Positions 1 through 7,525 of a DNA stretch of 24,490 bases are shown in pieces. This stretch comes from Acidimicrobiales bacterium (lineage in GTDB: Bacteria; Actinomycetota; Acidimicrobiia; Acidimicrobiales; Ilumatobacteraceae), in assembly GCA_030833305.1 (NCBI GenBank), contig JAURHL010000007.1, forward strand, positions 1-24,490. Reading direction: 5' to 3'. The notes below the pieces were generated by a model. The model worked only from the letters and a program-made list of their open reading frames with translations. It ran no database searches and was not told where the DNA came from. Every line of letters begins with the position of its first letter. Position 1 is the stretch's first letter. A program made the translations under genes and the position numbers.

Positions 1-622
1 CGTCGTCGTCACGAACGTCGATCGGCGAGACGTCGATGCCGGCGGTCCAGACCACGCGTGGCAGCCGTGTCGGGATCGGGGGCTTGCCCGAGATGTCGCA
101 CTCGATGGTCAGGTCGTCGCCGTCGTCGCGACTCGGACCGATTCGACCGCCCGGGCGATGCATGAAAGAAAGCTTGGAGAAGAGCTGGTTCAGCCCCGCG
201 CTACTGCCGACGTCGACATGGGCCAGCTCGCCCCGTTCCTGATCGAGCAACCAGAACGGGAACATGAACCAATTGCATCGACCGATCTCGTTCGTTTGCG
301 TGGAACGTGACGACAGCAACTGGCGCATCGCATCGGAACGTTCAATCACGAAGTCCACGAAATGGTCCGTGGCGTCGCCCGTCGGGGCCTCGGTCGAAAT
401 GTTCGGATAGTGGCTGGCCAGAGGATGGCTCGGCTCGGCCAACAGCAGATGATGCGCGCTGGCGAAGAGAAGAACCGGAATGCGCTGGGTGATCGGGGCC
501 ACCGACATCAGATCCTGCACTTCGGGCTCGCGAGCCACTCGAGCGGCGATACGACTGTAGAGAGGGGCACCTTTCTCGAACGCCGCCGCGAATTCATCGA
601 ATCGCCGAACCAGGTCGTCCAT
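1..622 (-). CDS. DUF2332 family protein (partial, 3' end outside window)
   Basis: Reading the minus strand from an ATG at 622 gives 207 codons without a stop, running off the window edge. The protein is soluble, with no signal peptide. The segment HVDVGSSAGLNQLFSK (about residues 135-150) and the later AGIDVSPIDVRDDD (about 194-207) match the DUF2332 pattern of a glycine-rich 'SAGLN' loop followed by a 'G.D..PIDV.D' motif. The loop resembles the SAM-binding loop of Rossmann methyltransferases, but no activity is established for the family, so the function is unknown. The start is supported by a TATAGT box 6 nt upstream of the ATG. The gene is divergent from mfd with a 76-bp gap. Family assignment is by recalled motif, not by search. 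Confidence 0.8.
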   Translation of the reverse strand, partial: MDDLVRRFDEFAAAFEKGAPLYSRIAARVAREPEVQDLMSVAPITQRIPVLLFASAHHLLLAEPSHPLASHYPNISTEAPTGDATDHFVDFVIERSDAMRQLLSSRSTQTNEIGRCNWFMFPFWLLDQERGELAHVDVGSSAGLNQLFSKLSFMHRPGGRIGPSRDDGDDLTIECDISGKPPIPTRLPRVVWTAGIDVSPIDVRDDD

Positions 623-628
623 GAGCCG

Positions 629-634
629 ACTATA
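629..634 (-). promoter_or_regulatory. -10 box of a leaderless promoter for the DUF2332 gene
   Basis: On the minus strand the hexamer TATAGT is followed by six bases and then the ATG at 622. A -10 box at this distance puts the transcription start on the start codon, giving a leaderless mRNA. No Shine-Dalgarno sequence precedes the ATG. Confidence 0.55.
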
Positions 635-686
635 GGTGGGTCGGTTGTTCGCGGAAATGAAACCCGACATCGGCCGTGTTTCTTGC

Positions 687-692
687 GAGAAT
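687..692 (+). promoter_or_regulatory. -10 box of a leaderless promoter for mfd
   Basis: GAGAAT lies exactly 6 nt before the GTG at 699, the same spacing as at surA-like, eno, ftsB and other genes here. It keeps the A at position 2 and the T at position 6 of the actinobacterial TANNNT box. It supports 699 as the true start of the shortened Mfd. Confidence 0.45.
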
Positions 693-698
693 GACGGG

Positions 699-3221
699 GT
701 GACCGCCGTCGACCTTCTCGCCGAGGAGGCCGACCTCGCGCGAACCCTGGCATCCACGTGGGCCAGCGACGCCGATCGCGAGTTCCCGCGTCTGTATCAG
801 CAACCCGATCGACTACTCGGCGAGACGCGAGGTTCGTGGAATCTCATCCCGGTGGCCGACGGACCCGACGTCGCCCTCCTCGAGGCCTCGGGCTGGGGTG
901 CCATGGGCGCGGACGCCGACGGGTTGACGAACCGCATCAAACAACTGCTCTCCGACGACTACCGCGTCGTCATCGCCGCCGACAGCGACGTGTCCGCCGC
1001 TCGCCTGTCCGACAGCTTCGCCAACGCCGGACTGCAATTGGATCTGTGGCCCGCCGGCGTCGCGCCCGAGCTCCGTGGTCGCGGAGGCTCGATCGTGGTG
1101 GCACGACTCCATCGCGGCGTCACCGTTCCCTCGGCCAAATTCGCCATCATCACCGAGGCCGACATCACCGGACGGCGAACGTCGCATCGCCGACCACGCG
1201 CCAAGCGTCGCGAGAGCAGCACGATCTTCGAGGACCTGAAGCCCGGGAACTACGTCGTGCACTACATCCACGGTGTCGCCAAGTACGAGGGCATGACGAA
1301 AATGACCGTCGCCGGGGTCGAGCGTGACTATCTGGTGCTCGCCTACAAGGGCACCGACAAGCTGTACCTGCCTTCCGACCAGATCGATGCCGTGCGCCAT
1401 TACGTCGGCGGCGAGACCCCGGCGTTGAACAAATTGGGCGGAGGTGACTTCGCCAAGGCCAAAGCCAAGGTGCGCAGTGCCGTTCGGGCCATCGCCCAGG
1501 AACTCGTGGTGCTCTATCAGAAGCGCGTCAATGCCCGAGGCCACGCGTTCGGTTCCGACACGCCGTGGCAATACGAGATGGAGCAGGCGTTCCCCTTCGT
1601 CGAGACGCCCGATCAGAAGAAGGCCATCGAGGACACCAAGTCCGACATGGAGCGTCCCTTCCCGATGGACCGACTCGTTTGTGGCGACGTCGGTTTCGGC
1701 AAGACCGAAGTGGCGGTTCGCGCCGCATTCAAGGCCATCCAGGACGGCAAGCAGGTGGCGGTGCTCGTTCCCACCACCTTGCTGGCATCACAACACGGCA
1801 ACACGTTCTCCGATCGATTCGCCGGCTATCCCATTCGCGTCGAGGTGCTGTCACGTTTCCTCACCAACGCCGAGGCCAACAAGGTCGTGGCCGGTCTCGC
1901 CAGCGGCGAGATCGATTGCGTGGTCGGAACCCATCGACTTCTTTCCAAGGGCATCACCTTCAAGAATCTCGGACTGTTGATCGTCGACGAGGAACAACGT
2001 TTCGGTGTGCAGCACAAGGAGACGATGAAGCATCTCAAGAACGACGTCGACGTTCTCACGCTCACCGCCACGCCCATCCCGCGCACGCTCGAGATGAGTC
2101 TCGTCGGCATTCGCGACCTCAGCCTGTTGCAGACCCCACCGGCCGATCGCCAACCCATTCTCACCTTCGTTGGTCAATACGACGAGCGGGTGGCCATCGA
2201 GTCGATCCGTCGCGAGTTGTTGCGCGAGGGTCAGGTGTTCTGGGTTCACAATCGCGTGCAATCCATCGAGGAATGCGCGACGCGACTCCGAGAGTTGGTC
2301 CCCGAGGCCCGTATCGCCGTCGCCCACGGCCAGATGGATGAGGGTGCCCTCGAACAAGTGGTGATGGACTTCTGGGAAGGGAACTTCGACGTCCTCGTGT
2401 GCACCACCATCATCGAGAGCGGCATCGACATGCCCACGGTGAACACTCTGGTTGTCGAGCGCGCCGATCTGCTCGGGTTGGGCCAGATGCACCAGTTGCG
2501 CGGTCGGGTCGGACGCAGCGGTCAACGCGCCTACGCCTATCTGTTCCATCCGCGCGACAAGTCACTCAGTGAGGAGGCGTACGAACGCCTGCGCACTATC
2601 GGAGAGTCCACCGAGTTGGGAAGCGGCTTCAAGATCGCCATGCGCGACCTCGAGATTCGCGGAGCCGGCAACCTGCTCGGCGAGGCCCAGAGTGGACACA
2701 TCGCCGCGGTCGGCTACGACCTGTATTGCCAGATGGTCACCGAAGCCGTGGGCGAGATGAAAGGCGAGCCGGTGCGCGAGCCATCGGAGATCCGCCTCGA
2801 CGTGCCCACCACCGCGAACCTCCCCAAGGACTACATCGCCAAGGAGGAGCTGCGACTCGAGGCCTACCGACGTCTGGCCCAGGTGACCACGCCGACCGAA
2901 GTCGACGACATCCGCGACGAGTGGCTCGACCGTTACGGTCCCTTACCCGCGCCGGCGGAGGCTCTCTTGGACGTGGCGTTGCTGCGCGCCGAATGCCACC
3001 GCCTCGGGCTGAACGAACTCTCCATCTCCACGTCGCAGGCCCGCATCGGACCGCTCGACCTGAAGACGAGCGAGGCGATTCGTTTGAAGCGTCTCAGTCG
3101 CGATGCCATCCACAAGGAACCGGCCCGGCAACTCGTGATTCCCATCCCGCGGACCGAGGAACCGGCCCGATTCCTGGTGCGGTTCCTGCGTGAACTGGTA
3201 CCACCACCGTCCGCGGAGTGA
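699..3221 (+). CDS. mfd: Transcription-repair coupling factor Mfd, lacking the N-terminal UvrB-like module
   Basis: Mfd is a DNA translocase that removes stalled RNA polymerase and recruits UvrA. Seen here (residues from GTG 699, 840 aa): an RNA-polymerase-interacting CarD-like domain at about 177-240, Walker A GDVGFGKTE (about 329-337), DEEQ box (about 430), LTATPIPRT, the helicase motif TTIIESGIDMPT, QLRGRVGRSG, and a C-terminal D7 domain. Actinobacterial Mfd is usually about 1150-1200 aa. The first ~300 residues (domains 1a-2-1b, the UvrA-binding UvrB homology) are missing, and the protein opens at the 'AVDLLAEEADLA' segment that normally closes domain 1b. The upstream DNA codes for DUF2332 on the other strand, so no displaced N-terminus is present in the window. 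An in-frame extension to GTG 636 adds only non-Mfd residues. Cytoplasmic; first gene of the mfd-mazG-eno block. Confidence 0.95.
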   Translation: MTAVDLLAEEADLARTLASTWASDADREFPRLYQQPDRLLGETRGSWNLIPVADGPDVALLEASGWGAMGADADGLTNRIKQLLSDDYRVVIAADSDVSAARLSDSFANAGLQLDLWPAGVAPELRGRGGSIVVARLHRGVTVPSAKFAIITEADITGRRTSHRRPRAKRRESSTIFEDLKPGNYVVHYIHGVAKYEGMTKMTVAGVERDYLVLAYKGTDKLYLPSDQIDAVRHYVGGETPALNKLGGGDFAKAKAKVRSAVRAIAQELVVLYQKRVNARGHAFGSDTPWQYEMEQAFPFVETPDQKKAIEDTKSDMERPFPMDRLVCGDVGFGKTEVAVRAAFKAIQDGKQVAVLVPTTLLASQHGNTFSDRFAGYPIRVEVLSRFLTNAEANKVVAGLASGEIDCVVGTHRLLSKGITFKNLGLLIVDEEQRFGVQHKETMKHLKNDVDVLTLTATPIPRTLEMSLVGIRDLSLLQTPPADRQPILTFVGQYDERVAIESIRRELLREGQVFWVHNRVQSIEECATRLRELVPEARIAVAHGQMDEGALEQVVMDFWEGNFDVLVCTTIIESGIDMPTVNTLVVERADLLGLGQMHQLRGRVGRSGQRAYAYLFHPRDKSLSEEAYERLRTIGESTELGSGFKIAMRDLEIRGAGNLLGEAQSGHIAAVGYDLYCQMVTEAVGEMKGEPVREPSEIRLDVPTTANLPKDYIAKEELRLEAYRRLAQVTTPTEVDDIRDEWLDRYGPLPAPAEALLDVALLRAECHRLGLNELSISTSQARIGPLDLKTSEAIRLKRLSRDAIHKEPARQLVIPIPRTEEPARFLVRFLRELVPPPSAE

Positions 3222-3230
3222 CCCGTCAAG

Positions 3231-3236
3231 TAGTTT
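3231..3236 (+). promoter_or_regulatory. -10 box of a leaderless promoter for the parvulin-like lipoprotein gene
   Basis: TAGTTT is followed by six bases and the GTG at 3243. The identical hexamer and spacing recur before eno. It lies 10 bp after the mfd stop. Confidence 0.6.
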
Positions 3237-3242
3237 GTCCGC

Positions 3243-4163
3243 GTGATCAAACTTCGTTTGCCCCTCGTCATCGCTCCACTCGCTCTCGCCCTGACGTCCA
3301 TCGTTTCCGCCTGCTCCTCGGTCAGCAACGACGCCGCACGGGTCGGTGATCGTGGCCTTTCCGCGGCCGACTTCGACGACCTGGTTCTCGGCTACGTCGA
3401 ATCCGGCGGGGCCGAGGACTCGCCGGCCGAGGGACCGCAGTCGGGCGAATTGGCACGCAACCTGCTCTCGTCCTGGATCTCGACCGCGGTCACGCTCGAT
3501 CTCATCGCCGAAGCCGGCGGCGAAGTGACCGCCGAGGACCTCGCGGCGAGCGAAGACGTACTGAACGCCCAACCGGGGTTCGCCGAGGCCAACCAAAAGG
3601 TTCGCGAACTCTTCATCCTGAACGCCGCCGCCTCGGCGAAATTGGCGAGCCTTCTGGCCCCGACCCGGAGCGAGTTGGCCGACACGTACGAATCGGGATC
3701 GGCCGAATCGGGGGTCGTGTGCGTGCGCGCCATCCTGACCGCCGATCGCGAAACCATCGATCTGGCGACGTTCCGCATCGCCGCCGGTGAATCGTTCGCC
3801 ACCGTCGCCTCCGAGATTTCGGTCGATCCTTCCGCTGCCGAGGGCGGAGTGCTCGCCGGCGAAGGTGGCAATGCCTGCATCGATTACGAATCGGTGGTCG
3901 TCTCGGTGGCCGAGGAGTTCGCCACGGCCCTCGACACCACCGCGATCGGTGAGGTGTCCGCACCCTTCGAGATCCCCGGCGTGGGTTGGGCCGTCGTCCT
4001 TCCTCGTCCGTTCGACGAAGTGGCCGACGACATCGGCCAACTGATCGGTGGTGCGACGGCGACGATGGCGATCAGCGAGGCGATGTCCACCGTTTCGATT
4101 CGGGTCTCGGCCGAGTACGGAGCGTGGGATCCCGCGACCGGCACCGTCGTCCCCGTGGGCTGA
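3243..4163 (+). CDS. SurA/PpiC-like parvulin-domain lipoprotein
   Basis: A 306-aa exported lipoprotein. It has a short basic N-terminus, a hydrophobic stretch and the lipobox VSAC with Cys24 as the lipidation site. Residues about 159-255 fit a parvulin peptidyl-prolyl isomerase fold: GESFATVASEISVDPSAAEGG is the usual 'G.dF..lA...S.D.sa..GG' segment, followed by a 'G.vs.Pf.i.GvGW.VV' C-terminal strand. The family usually has His in the first strand (RHIL); here it reads VRAIL with Ala163, so isomerase activity is doubtful and a chaperone role is possible. Cys160 and Cys212 could form a disulfide. It sits between mfd and mazG, where other actinobacteria place different lipoproteins. Its GTG start follows a TAGTTT box by 6 nt, and its stop overlaps the mazG ATG by one base. 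Confidence 0.8.
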   Translation: MIKLRLPLVIAPLALALTSIVSACSSVSNDAARVGDRGLSAADFDDLVLGYVESGGAEDSPAEGPQSGELARNLLSSWISTAVTLDLIAEAGGEVTAEDLAASEDVLNAQPGFAEANQKVRELFILNAAASAKLASLLAPTRSELADTYESGSAESGVVCVRAILTADRETIDLATFRIAAGESFATVASEISVDPSAAEGGVLAGEGGNACIDYESVVVSVAEEFATALDTTAIGEVSAPFEIPGVGWAVVLPRPFDEVADDIGQLIGGATATMAISEAMSTVSIRVSAEYGAWDPATGTVVPVG

Positions 4164-5497
4164 TGTCGACGAGTCGACCACCCGTCGTGGAGATCGTCGG
4201 ACTCGGTCCGGCGGGTTCCGAGTACGTCTCTCGTCACACCCTCGACCGCATCGCGGCGCACCGTCACCGTTGGTTGCGCACCGCAATTCACCCCAGCGCC
4301 GACGTGGTCCGCGATGCCTCCACCTTCGACCATCTGTACGAATCGGCCGATTCGTTCGACGACGTCTATTCCGCCATCGTGGAGACCTTGGTCGCCGCGG
4401 CGCGTGAGCACGGCGAGGTCCTGTACGCGGTTCCCGGATCGCCACTCGTCCTCGAGCGCACCGTCCGGGAATTGAACGCCGACCCCCGCGTCCGATGCGT
4501 GGTCAACCCGGCCATCGGCTTCCTCGAGATGGCCTGGGCACGCCTCGGAATCGACCCCGTCGAGGAGCGGGTCACCCTGATCGATGGCCACACGTTCGCC
4601 ACCGCCGCCACCGGCGTCGGCGGACCAATGCTGGTGGCACACTGCCACGCCAACTGGGTGTTGTCGGAGATCAAACTGGCCGCCGAGGACACGATCGATG
4701 CGTCCAACGACGAATGCGAGGTGGTGATCCTTCACCACCTCGGGTTGCCCGACGAACGCATCGTCACCGTTCCTTGGAGCGAACTGGATCGCACCCTCGA
4801 GGCCGATCACCTCACCTCGATCTACGTTCCGGCGTTGGCGACCCCCGTCGGCCGGGAACTCACCTCGTTCCATCGCCTCGCACGAACCTTGCGCGAACGA
4901 TGCCCGTGGGACCGCGAGCAAACCCACCAGTCGCTCGTCACCTACCTGCTCGAAGAGACGCACGAAGTGGTCGACGCCATCCTCGCTCTCGACCCCGAGG
5001 ACCCTTCCACCGACGAGCACCTCATGGAAGAGCTCGGTGATCTGCTCTACCAGATCGAATTCCATGCCGCCATCGCCGAGGAGGAAGGCCGCTTCACCAT
5101 GGGCGACGTGGCCCGGGGAATCAACGACAAGTTGGTGCGCCGTCATCCGCACGTGTTCGGTGGCGAGACGTCCGACGACCTCGTGGCCTCCTGGGACGCC
5201 ATCAAGTCGGCCGAGAAACGAGCCAAGGGACTCGACGACGGACCATTCGCCGGTGTCCCGGTGTCCTCGGGGTCCCTCGGATACGCCGCCGCCGTGTTGA
5301 AGAAGGCCGAGAAGGCCGGAGTTCCACTGTCGGTGAGCCCCGTGCCCGACGCGGACCTCGAACACCTCACCGACGTCGGCGAACACCTGCTGGCGGTGGT
5401 CGCCGAGTGCCGGCGACGGGGCCTGGACCCCGAGGTGGTCCTGCGGGAAGTGACCAACGTGCATCGTGCGAACGCCGAACAACGACTCCGCGCCTGA
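4163..5497 (+). CDS. mazG: MazG nucleotide pyrophosphohydrolase fused to a tetrapyrrole-methylase-like domain (YabN type)
   Basis: A 444-aa two-domain protein. Residues about 8-225 form a SAM-dependent tetrapyrrole methylase-like domain (VGLGPAG near the N-terminus, YAVPGSPLVLE at about 89-99), as in Bacillus YabN. Residues about 236-345 are a MazG domain with CPWDREQTHQSL, the EExxE helix (E264, E265, E268) and EELGD (E289, E290, D293), which bind the metal ions used to hydrolyse NTPs to NMP and pyrophosphate. The family role is house-cleaning of non-canonical or excess nucleotides; the methylase substrate is unknown. The ATG at 4163 overlaps the preceding TGA (TGATG), implying translational coupling. 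A longer in-frame reading from 3986 is rejected because it overlaps the lipoprotein gene. Confidence 0.93.
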   Translation: MSTSRPPVVEIVGLGPAGSEYVSRHTLDRIAAHRHRWLRTAIHPSADVVRDASTFDHLYESADSFDDVYSAIVETLVAAAREHGEVLYAVPGSPLVLERTVRELNADPRVRCVVNPAIGFLEMAWARLGIDPVEERVTLIDGHTFATAATGVGGPMLVAHCHANWVLSEIKLAAEDTIDASNDECEVVILHHLGLPDERIVTVPWSELDRTLEADHLTSIYVPALATPVGRELTSFHRLARTLRERCPWDREQTHQSLVTYLLEETHEVVDAILALDPEDPSTDEHLMEELGDLLYQIEFHAAIAEEEGRFTMGDVARGINDKLVRRHPHVFGGETSDDLVASWDAIKSAEKRAKGLDDGPFAGVPVSSGSLGYAAAVLKKAEKAGVPLSVSPVPDADLEHLTDVGEHLLAVVAECRRRGLDPEVVLREVTNVHRANAEQRLRA

Positions 5498-5513
5498 GGG
5501 AGCGCGCGGGTTC

Positions 5514-5531
5514 GCTCACTAGTTTGTGAGC
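5514..5531 (+). promoter_or_regulatory. eno leaderless promoter: -10 box framed by a perfect 6-bp inverted repeat
   Basis: GCTCAC (5514-5519), TAGTTT (5520-5525) and GTGAGC (5526-5531) run directly into the ATG at 5532. TAGTTT is the -10 candidate at 6 nt from the start codon. The flanking arms are exact inverted repeats and could be an operator, or a hairpin in read-through RNA. Confidence 0.55.
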
Positions 5532-6812
5532 ATGACCGAGATCATCAGCATCACCGGACGCGAAGTGCTCGACTCGCGCGGCAACCCCACCGTCGAGGTG
5601 GAGGTCGAATTGGAGTCCGGTGCTCGTGGCCGAGCCATGGTTCCCTCGGGTGCCAGCACCGGCGAGCACGAGGCCGTCGAATTGCGCGATGGTGGTCGTC
5701 GCTACGGCGGCAAGGGTGTACTGACCGCGGTCGGATTCGTGAACGGTGAGATCGAGAGCGCGTTGATCGGATGCGACGCTCTCGAGCAGCGCATGGTGGA
5801 CACGGTGTTGAAGGATCTCGACGACACGCCGAACAAGGCCCGTCTCGGAGCCAATGCCATCCTCGGCACGAGCCTGGCCGTGGCGCGGGCCGCCGCCGAG
5901 TCGCTCGATCTTCCCTTGTGGCGTTACGTCGGTGGTCCGAACGCGCACGTCCTCCCGGTTCCGATGATGAACGTCATCAACGGCGGTGCGCACGCCGACA
6001 ACACGATCGATCTCCAGGAGTTCATGATCATGCCGGTGGGTGCACCGAGTTTCCGCGAGGCGTTGCGTTGGGGCACCGAGACCTACCACCAACTCAAGAA
6101 GATCCTCCACGGCAAGAACCTCAGCACCGCGGTGGGTGACGAGGGAGGCTTCGCGCCGAACCTGGCCACCAACGAGGACGCCATCCGCATTCTGGTGGAC
6201 GCCATCGGGGCGGCGGGCTTCACGCCCGGCACCGACATCGCCATCGCCCTCGATCCGGCGATGAGCGAGTTGTACAAGGACGGTCGGTATCACCTCGAAG
6301 GCGAGGGCAAGGTGCTCTCGAGCGACGACCTCGTGCAGTACTGGGCGCGACTGGTGGCGACGTACCCCATCGTCTCCATCGAAGACGGCATGGCCGAGGA
6401 CGACTGGAACGGCTGGGCCGCTCTCACCGCCGAATTGGGTAGCAAGGTTCAACTGGTCGGCGACGACTTGTTCGTCACGAACGCCGCGCGCCTCGCCATG
6501 GGCATCGAACGCAAGGTGGCCAACAGCGTCCTCGTGAAGGTGAACCAGATCGGCACCCTGAGCGAGACCCTCGACACCGTGGAGCTCGCCACCCGCCACG
6601 CCTACACGAGCGTGATGAGCCATCGATCCGGCGAGACCGAGGATTCCACCATCGCCGACCTCGCCGTGGCCACGAACTGCGGCCAGATCAAGACGGGTGC
6701 TCCGGCGCGCAGCGATCGAGTGGCGAAGTACAACCAGTTGCTTCGCATCGAGGAGCAACTGGGTGAGACCGCGGCGTTCCGTGGCCGTGCCGCCCTCGCG
6801 CCCCTCGCGTGA
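5532..6812 (+). CDS. eno: Enolase (phosphopyruvate hydratase)
   Basis: Catalyses 2-phosphoglycerate to phosphoenolpyruvate in glycolysis, in the cytoplasm and usually as part of the RNA degradosome or on the cell surface. The 426-aa product has the full family length and motifs: REVLDSRGNPTVEVEV at the N-terminus, SGASTGEHEA, GDEGGFAPN with catalytic Glu about 204, SIEDGMAEDDW, LVKVNQIGT with catalytic Lys about 336, and SHRSGETED near the C-terminus. Two starts are possible, GTG 5526 and ATG 5532. The ATG is chosen because a TAGTTT box lies exactly 6 nt upstream, while GTG 5526 would begin right against that box. It follows mazG by 34 bp and has its own promoter. Confidence 0.97.
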   Translation: MTEIISITGREVLDSRGNPTVEVEVELESGARGRAMVPSGASTGEHEAVELRDGGRRYGGKGVLTAVGFVNGEIESALIGCDALEQRMVDTVLKDLDDTPNKARLGANAILGTSLAVARAAAESLDLPLWRYVGGPNAHVLPVPMMNVINGGAHADNTIDLQEFMIMPVGAPSFREALRWGTETYHQLKKILHGKNLSTAVGDEGGFAPNLATNEDAIRILVDAIGAAGFTPGTDIAIALDPAMSELYKDGRYHLEGEGKVLSSDDLVQYWARLVATYPIVSIEDGMAEDDWNGWAALTAELGSKVQLVGDDLFVTNAARLAMGIERKVANSVLVKVNQIGTLSETLDTVELATRHAYTSVMSHRSGETEDSTIADLAVATNCGQIKTGAPARSDRVAKYNQLLRIEEQLGETAAFRGRAALAPLA

Positions 6813-6855
6813 GGGCTCCCACTCGGGGTGACACCAACGGCCGACGTCGAACCGG

Positions 6856-6861
6856 CAGAAT
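6856..6861 (+). promoter_or_regulatory. -10 box of a leaderless promoter for ftsB
   Basis: CAGAAT, then six bases, then the ATG at 6868. The same hexamer serves as the likely -10 box of coxS at 14685. No Shine-Dalgarno sequence is visible before this start. Confidence 0.5.
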
Positions 6862-6867
6862 GTCGGT

Positions 6868-7437
6868 ATGGCGCGCGGCAACAAGACCAGCAGTATCCCG
6901 CGCGCCACCGCGCGAAAGACTCGCAAACGAGGTCGGCTCTCCAAGGCCGTCGCCGATCACACCCGCCCCACTCCTCGTCACGAACGCCTGCTTCCCAAAC
7001 TGATCGGACGCACCTTGATGGTGATCGGAGCCATCGTCGTGGTCATCTCCTTTGGCAATTCGTTTCTGGTGCTCCCGGCCACGTCGTGGCTCGGTCAACG
7101 TGACGAGATCGACGCTCGAACCGAGGAGCTGGAAACGATCAAACGGGCCACCGACGAACTGCAAACCGAGGTCGATCGCCTGAACACTCCCGCGGGTATC
7201 GAGGACGCCGCCCGCGACGAGTTGGGCTATGTCATGGCCGGTGAACAGCGACAGCAGGTTGTTGGCGAATCCCAGGCTCCCATCGACCTTCCGACCGGCT
7301 GGCCGTACGACCTGGTCACTCGGATCGTCGACGTTCGCGTGAGCGAAGCGGCCGCCAAGGCCGCCGCCGAAAACGACTCGGATGATCCCCCCGCGACGCC
7401 CGAATCGCCCACCGTCGACACCGAACCGCTCCCCTGA
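6868..7437 (+). CDS. ftsB: FtsB/DivIC-type septum formation initiator
   Basis: A small bitopic divisome protein that links FtsL and FtsQ homologues during septation. The 189-aa product has a very basic cytoplasmic N-terminus (about 1-45), one transmembrane helix at about 46-69, a coiled coil at about 76-106 and the family signature ARDELGYVMAGE (about 115-126). The C-terminal tail beyond about 165 is acidic and proline-rich and looks disordered. Its place directly after eno is the conserved actinobacterial arrangement (eno-divIC), which supports the call more than sequence similarity alone, since this family diverges fast. FtsB and DivIC are orthologous names. Confidence 0.85.
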   Translation: MARGNKTSSIPRATARKTRKRGRLSKAVADHTRPTPRHERLLPKLIGRTLMVIGAIVVVISFGNSFLVLPATSWLGQRDEIDARTEELETIKRATDELQTEVDRLNTPAGIEDAARDELGYVMAGEQRQQVVGESQAPIDLPTGWPYDLVTRIVDVRVSEAAAKAAAENDSDDPPATPESPTVDTEPLP

Positions 7438-7473
7438 CCCGTCCCGACCGTGAAGGCGTGCCGGACCGGGGAC

Positions 7474-7519
7474 TAGTGTCGCCTCAGGCTTCGAGACACA
7501 TACTTTCGACACAAGGGGG
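7474..7519 (+). promoter_or_regulatory. coxL promoter, leader and ribosome binding site
   Basis: TAGTGT (7474-7479) is a -10 candidate, here with a leader of about 40 nt instead of a leaderless start. AAGGGGG at 7513-7519 is the ribosome binding site, 6 nt before the ATG at 7526. The stretch CAAGGGGGT followed by one or two bases and CACC is repeated almost exactly in front of coxS. Confidence 0.5.
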
Positions 7520-7525
7520 TCCACC

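Noticed and set aside
36..694. Plus-strand ORFs in the first 700 bases
   Set aside because: They are shadows of the minus-strand DUF2332 gene, which has family motifs and a good promoter and runs off the window edge.
5500..5517. Short hairpin (GAGCG, 8-nt loop, CGCTC) as a mazG terminator
   Set aside because: The stem is only 5 bp and has no T-run; it overlaps the eno promoter arms, so a terminator call is not supported.
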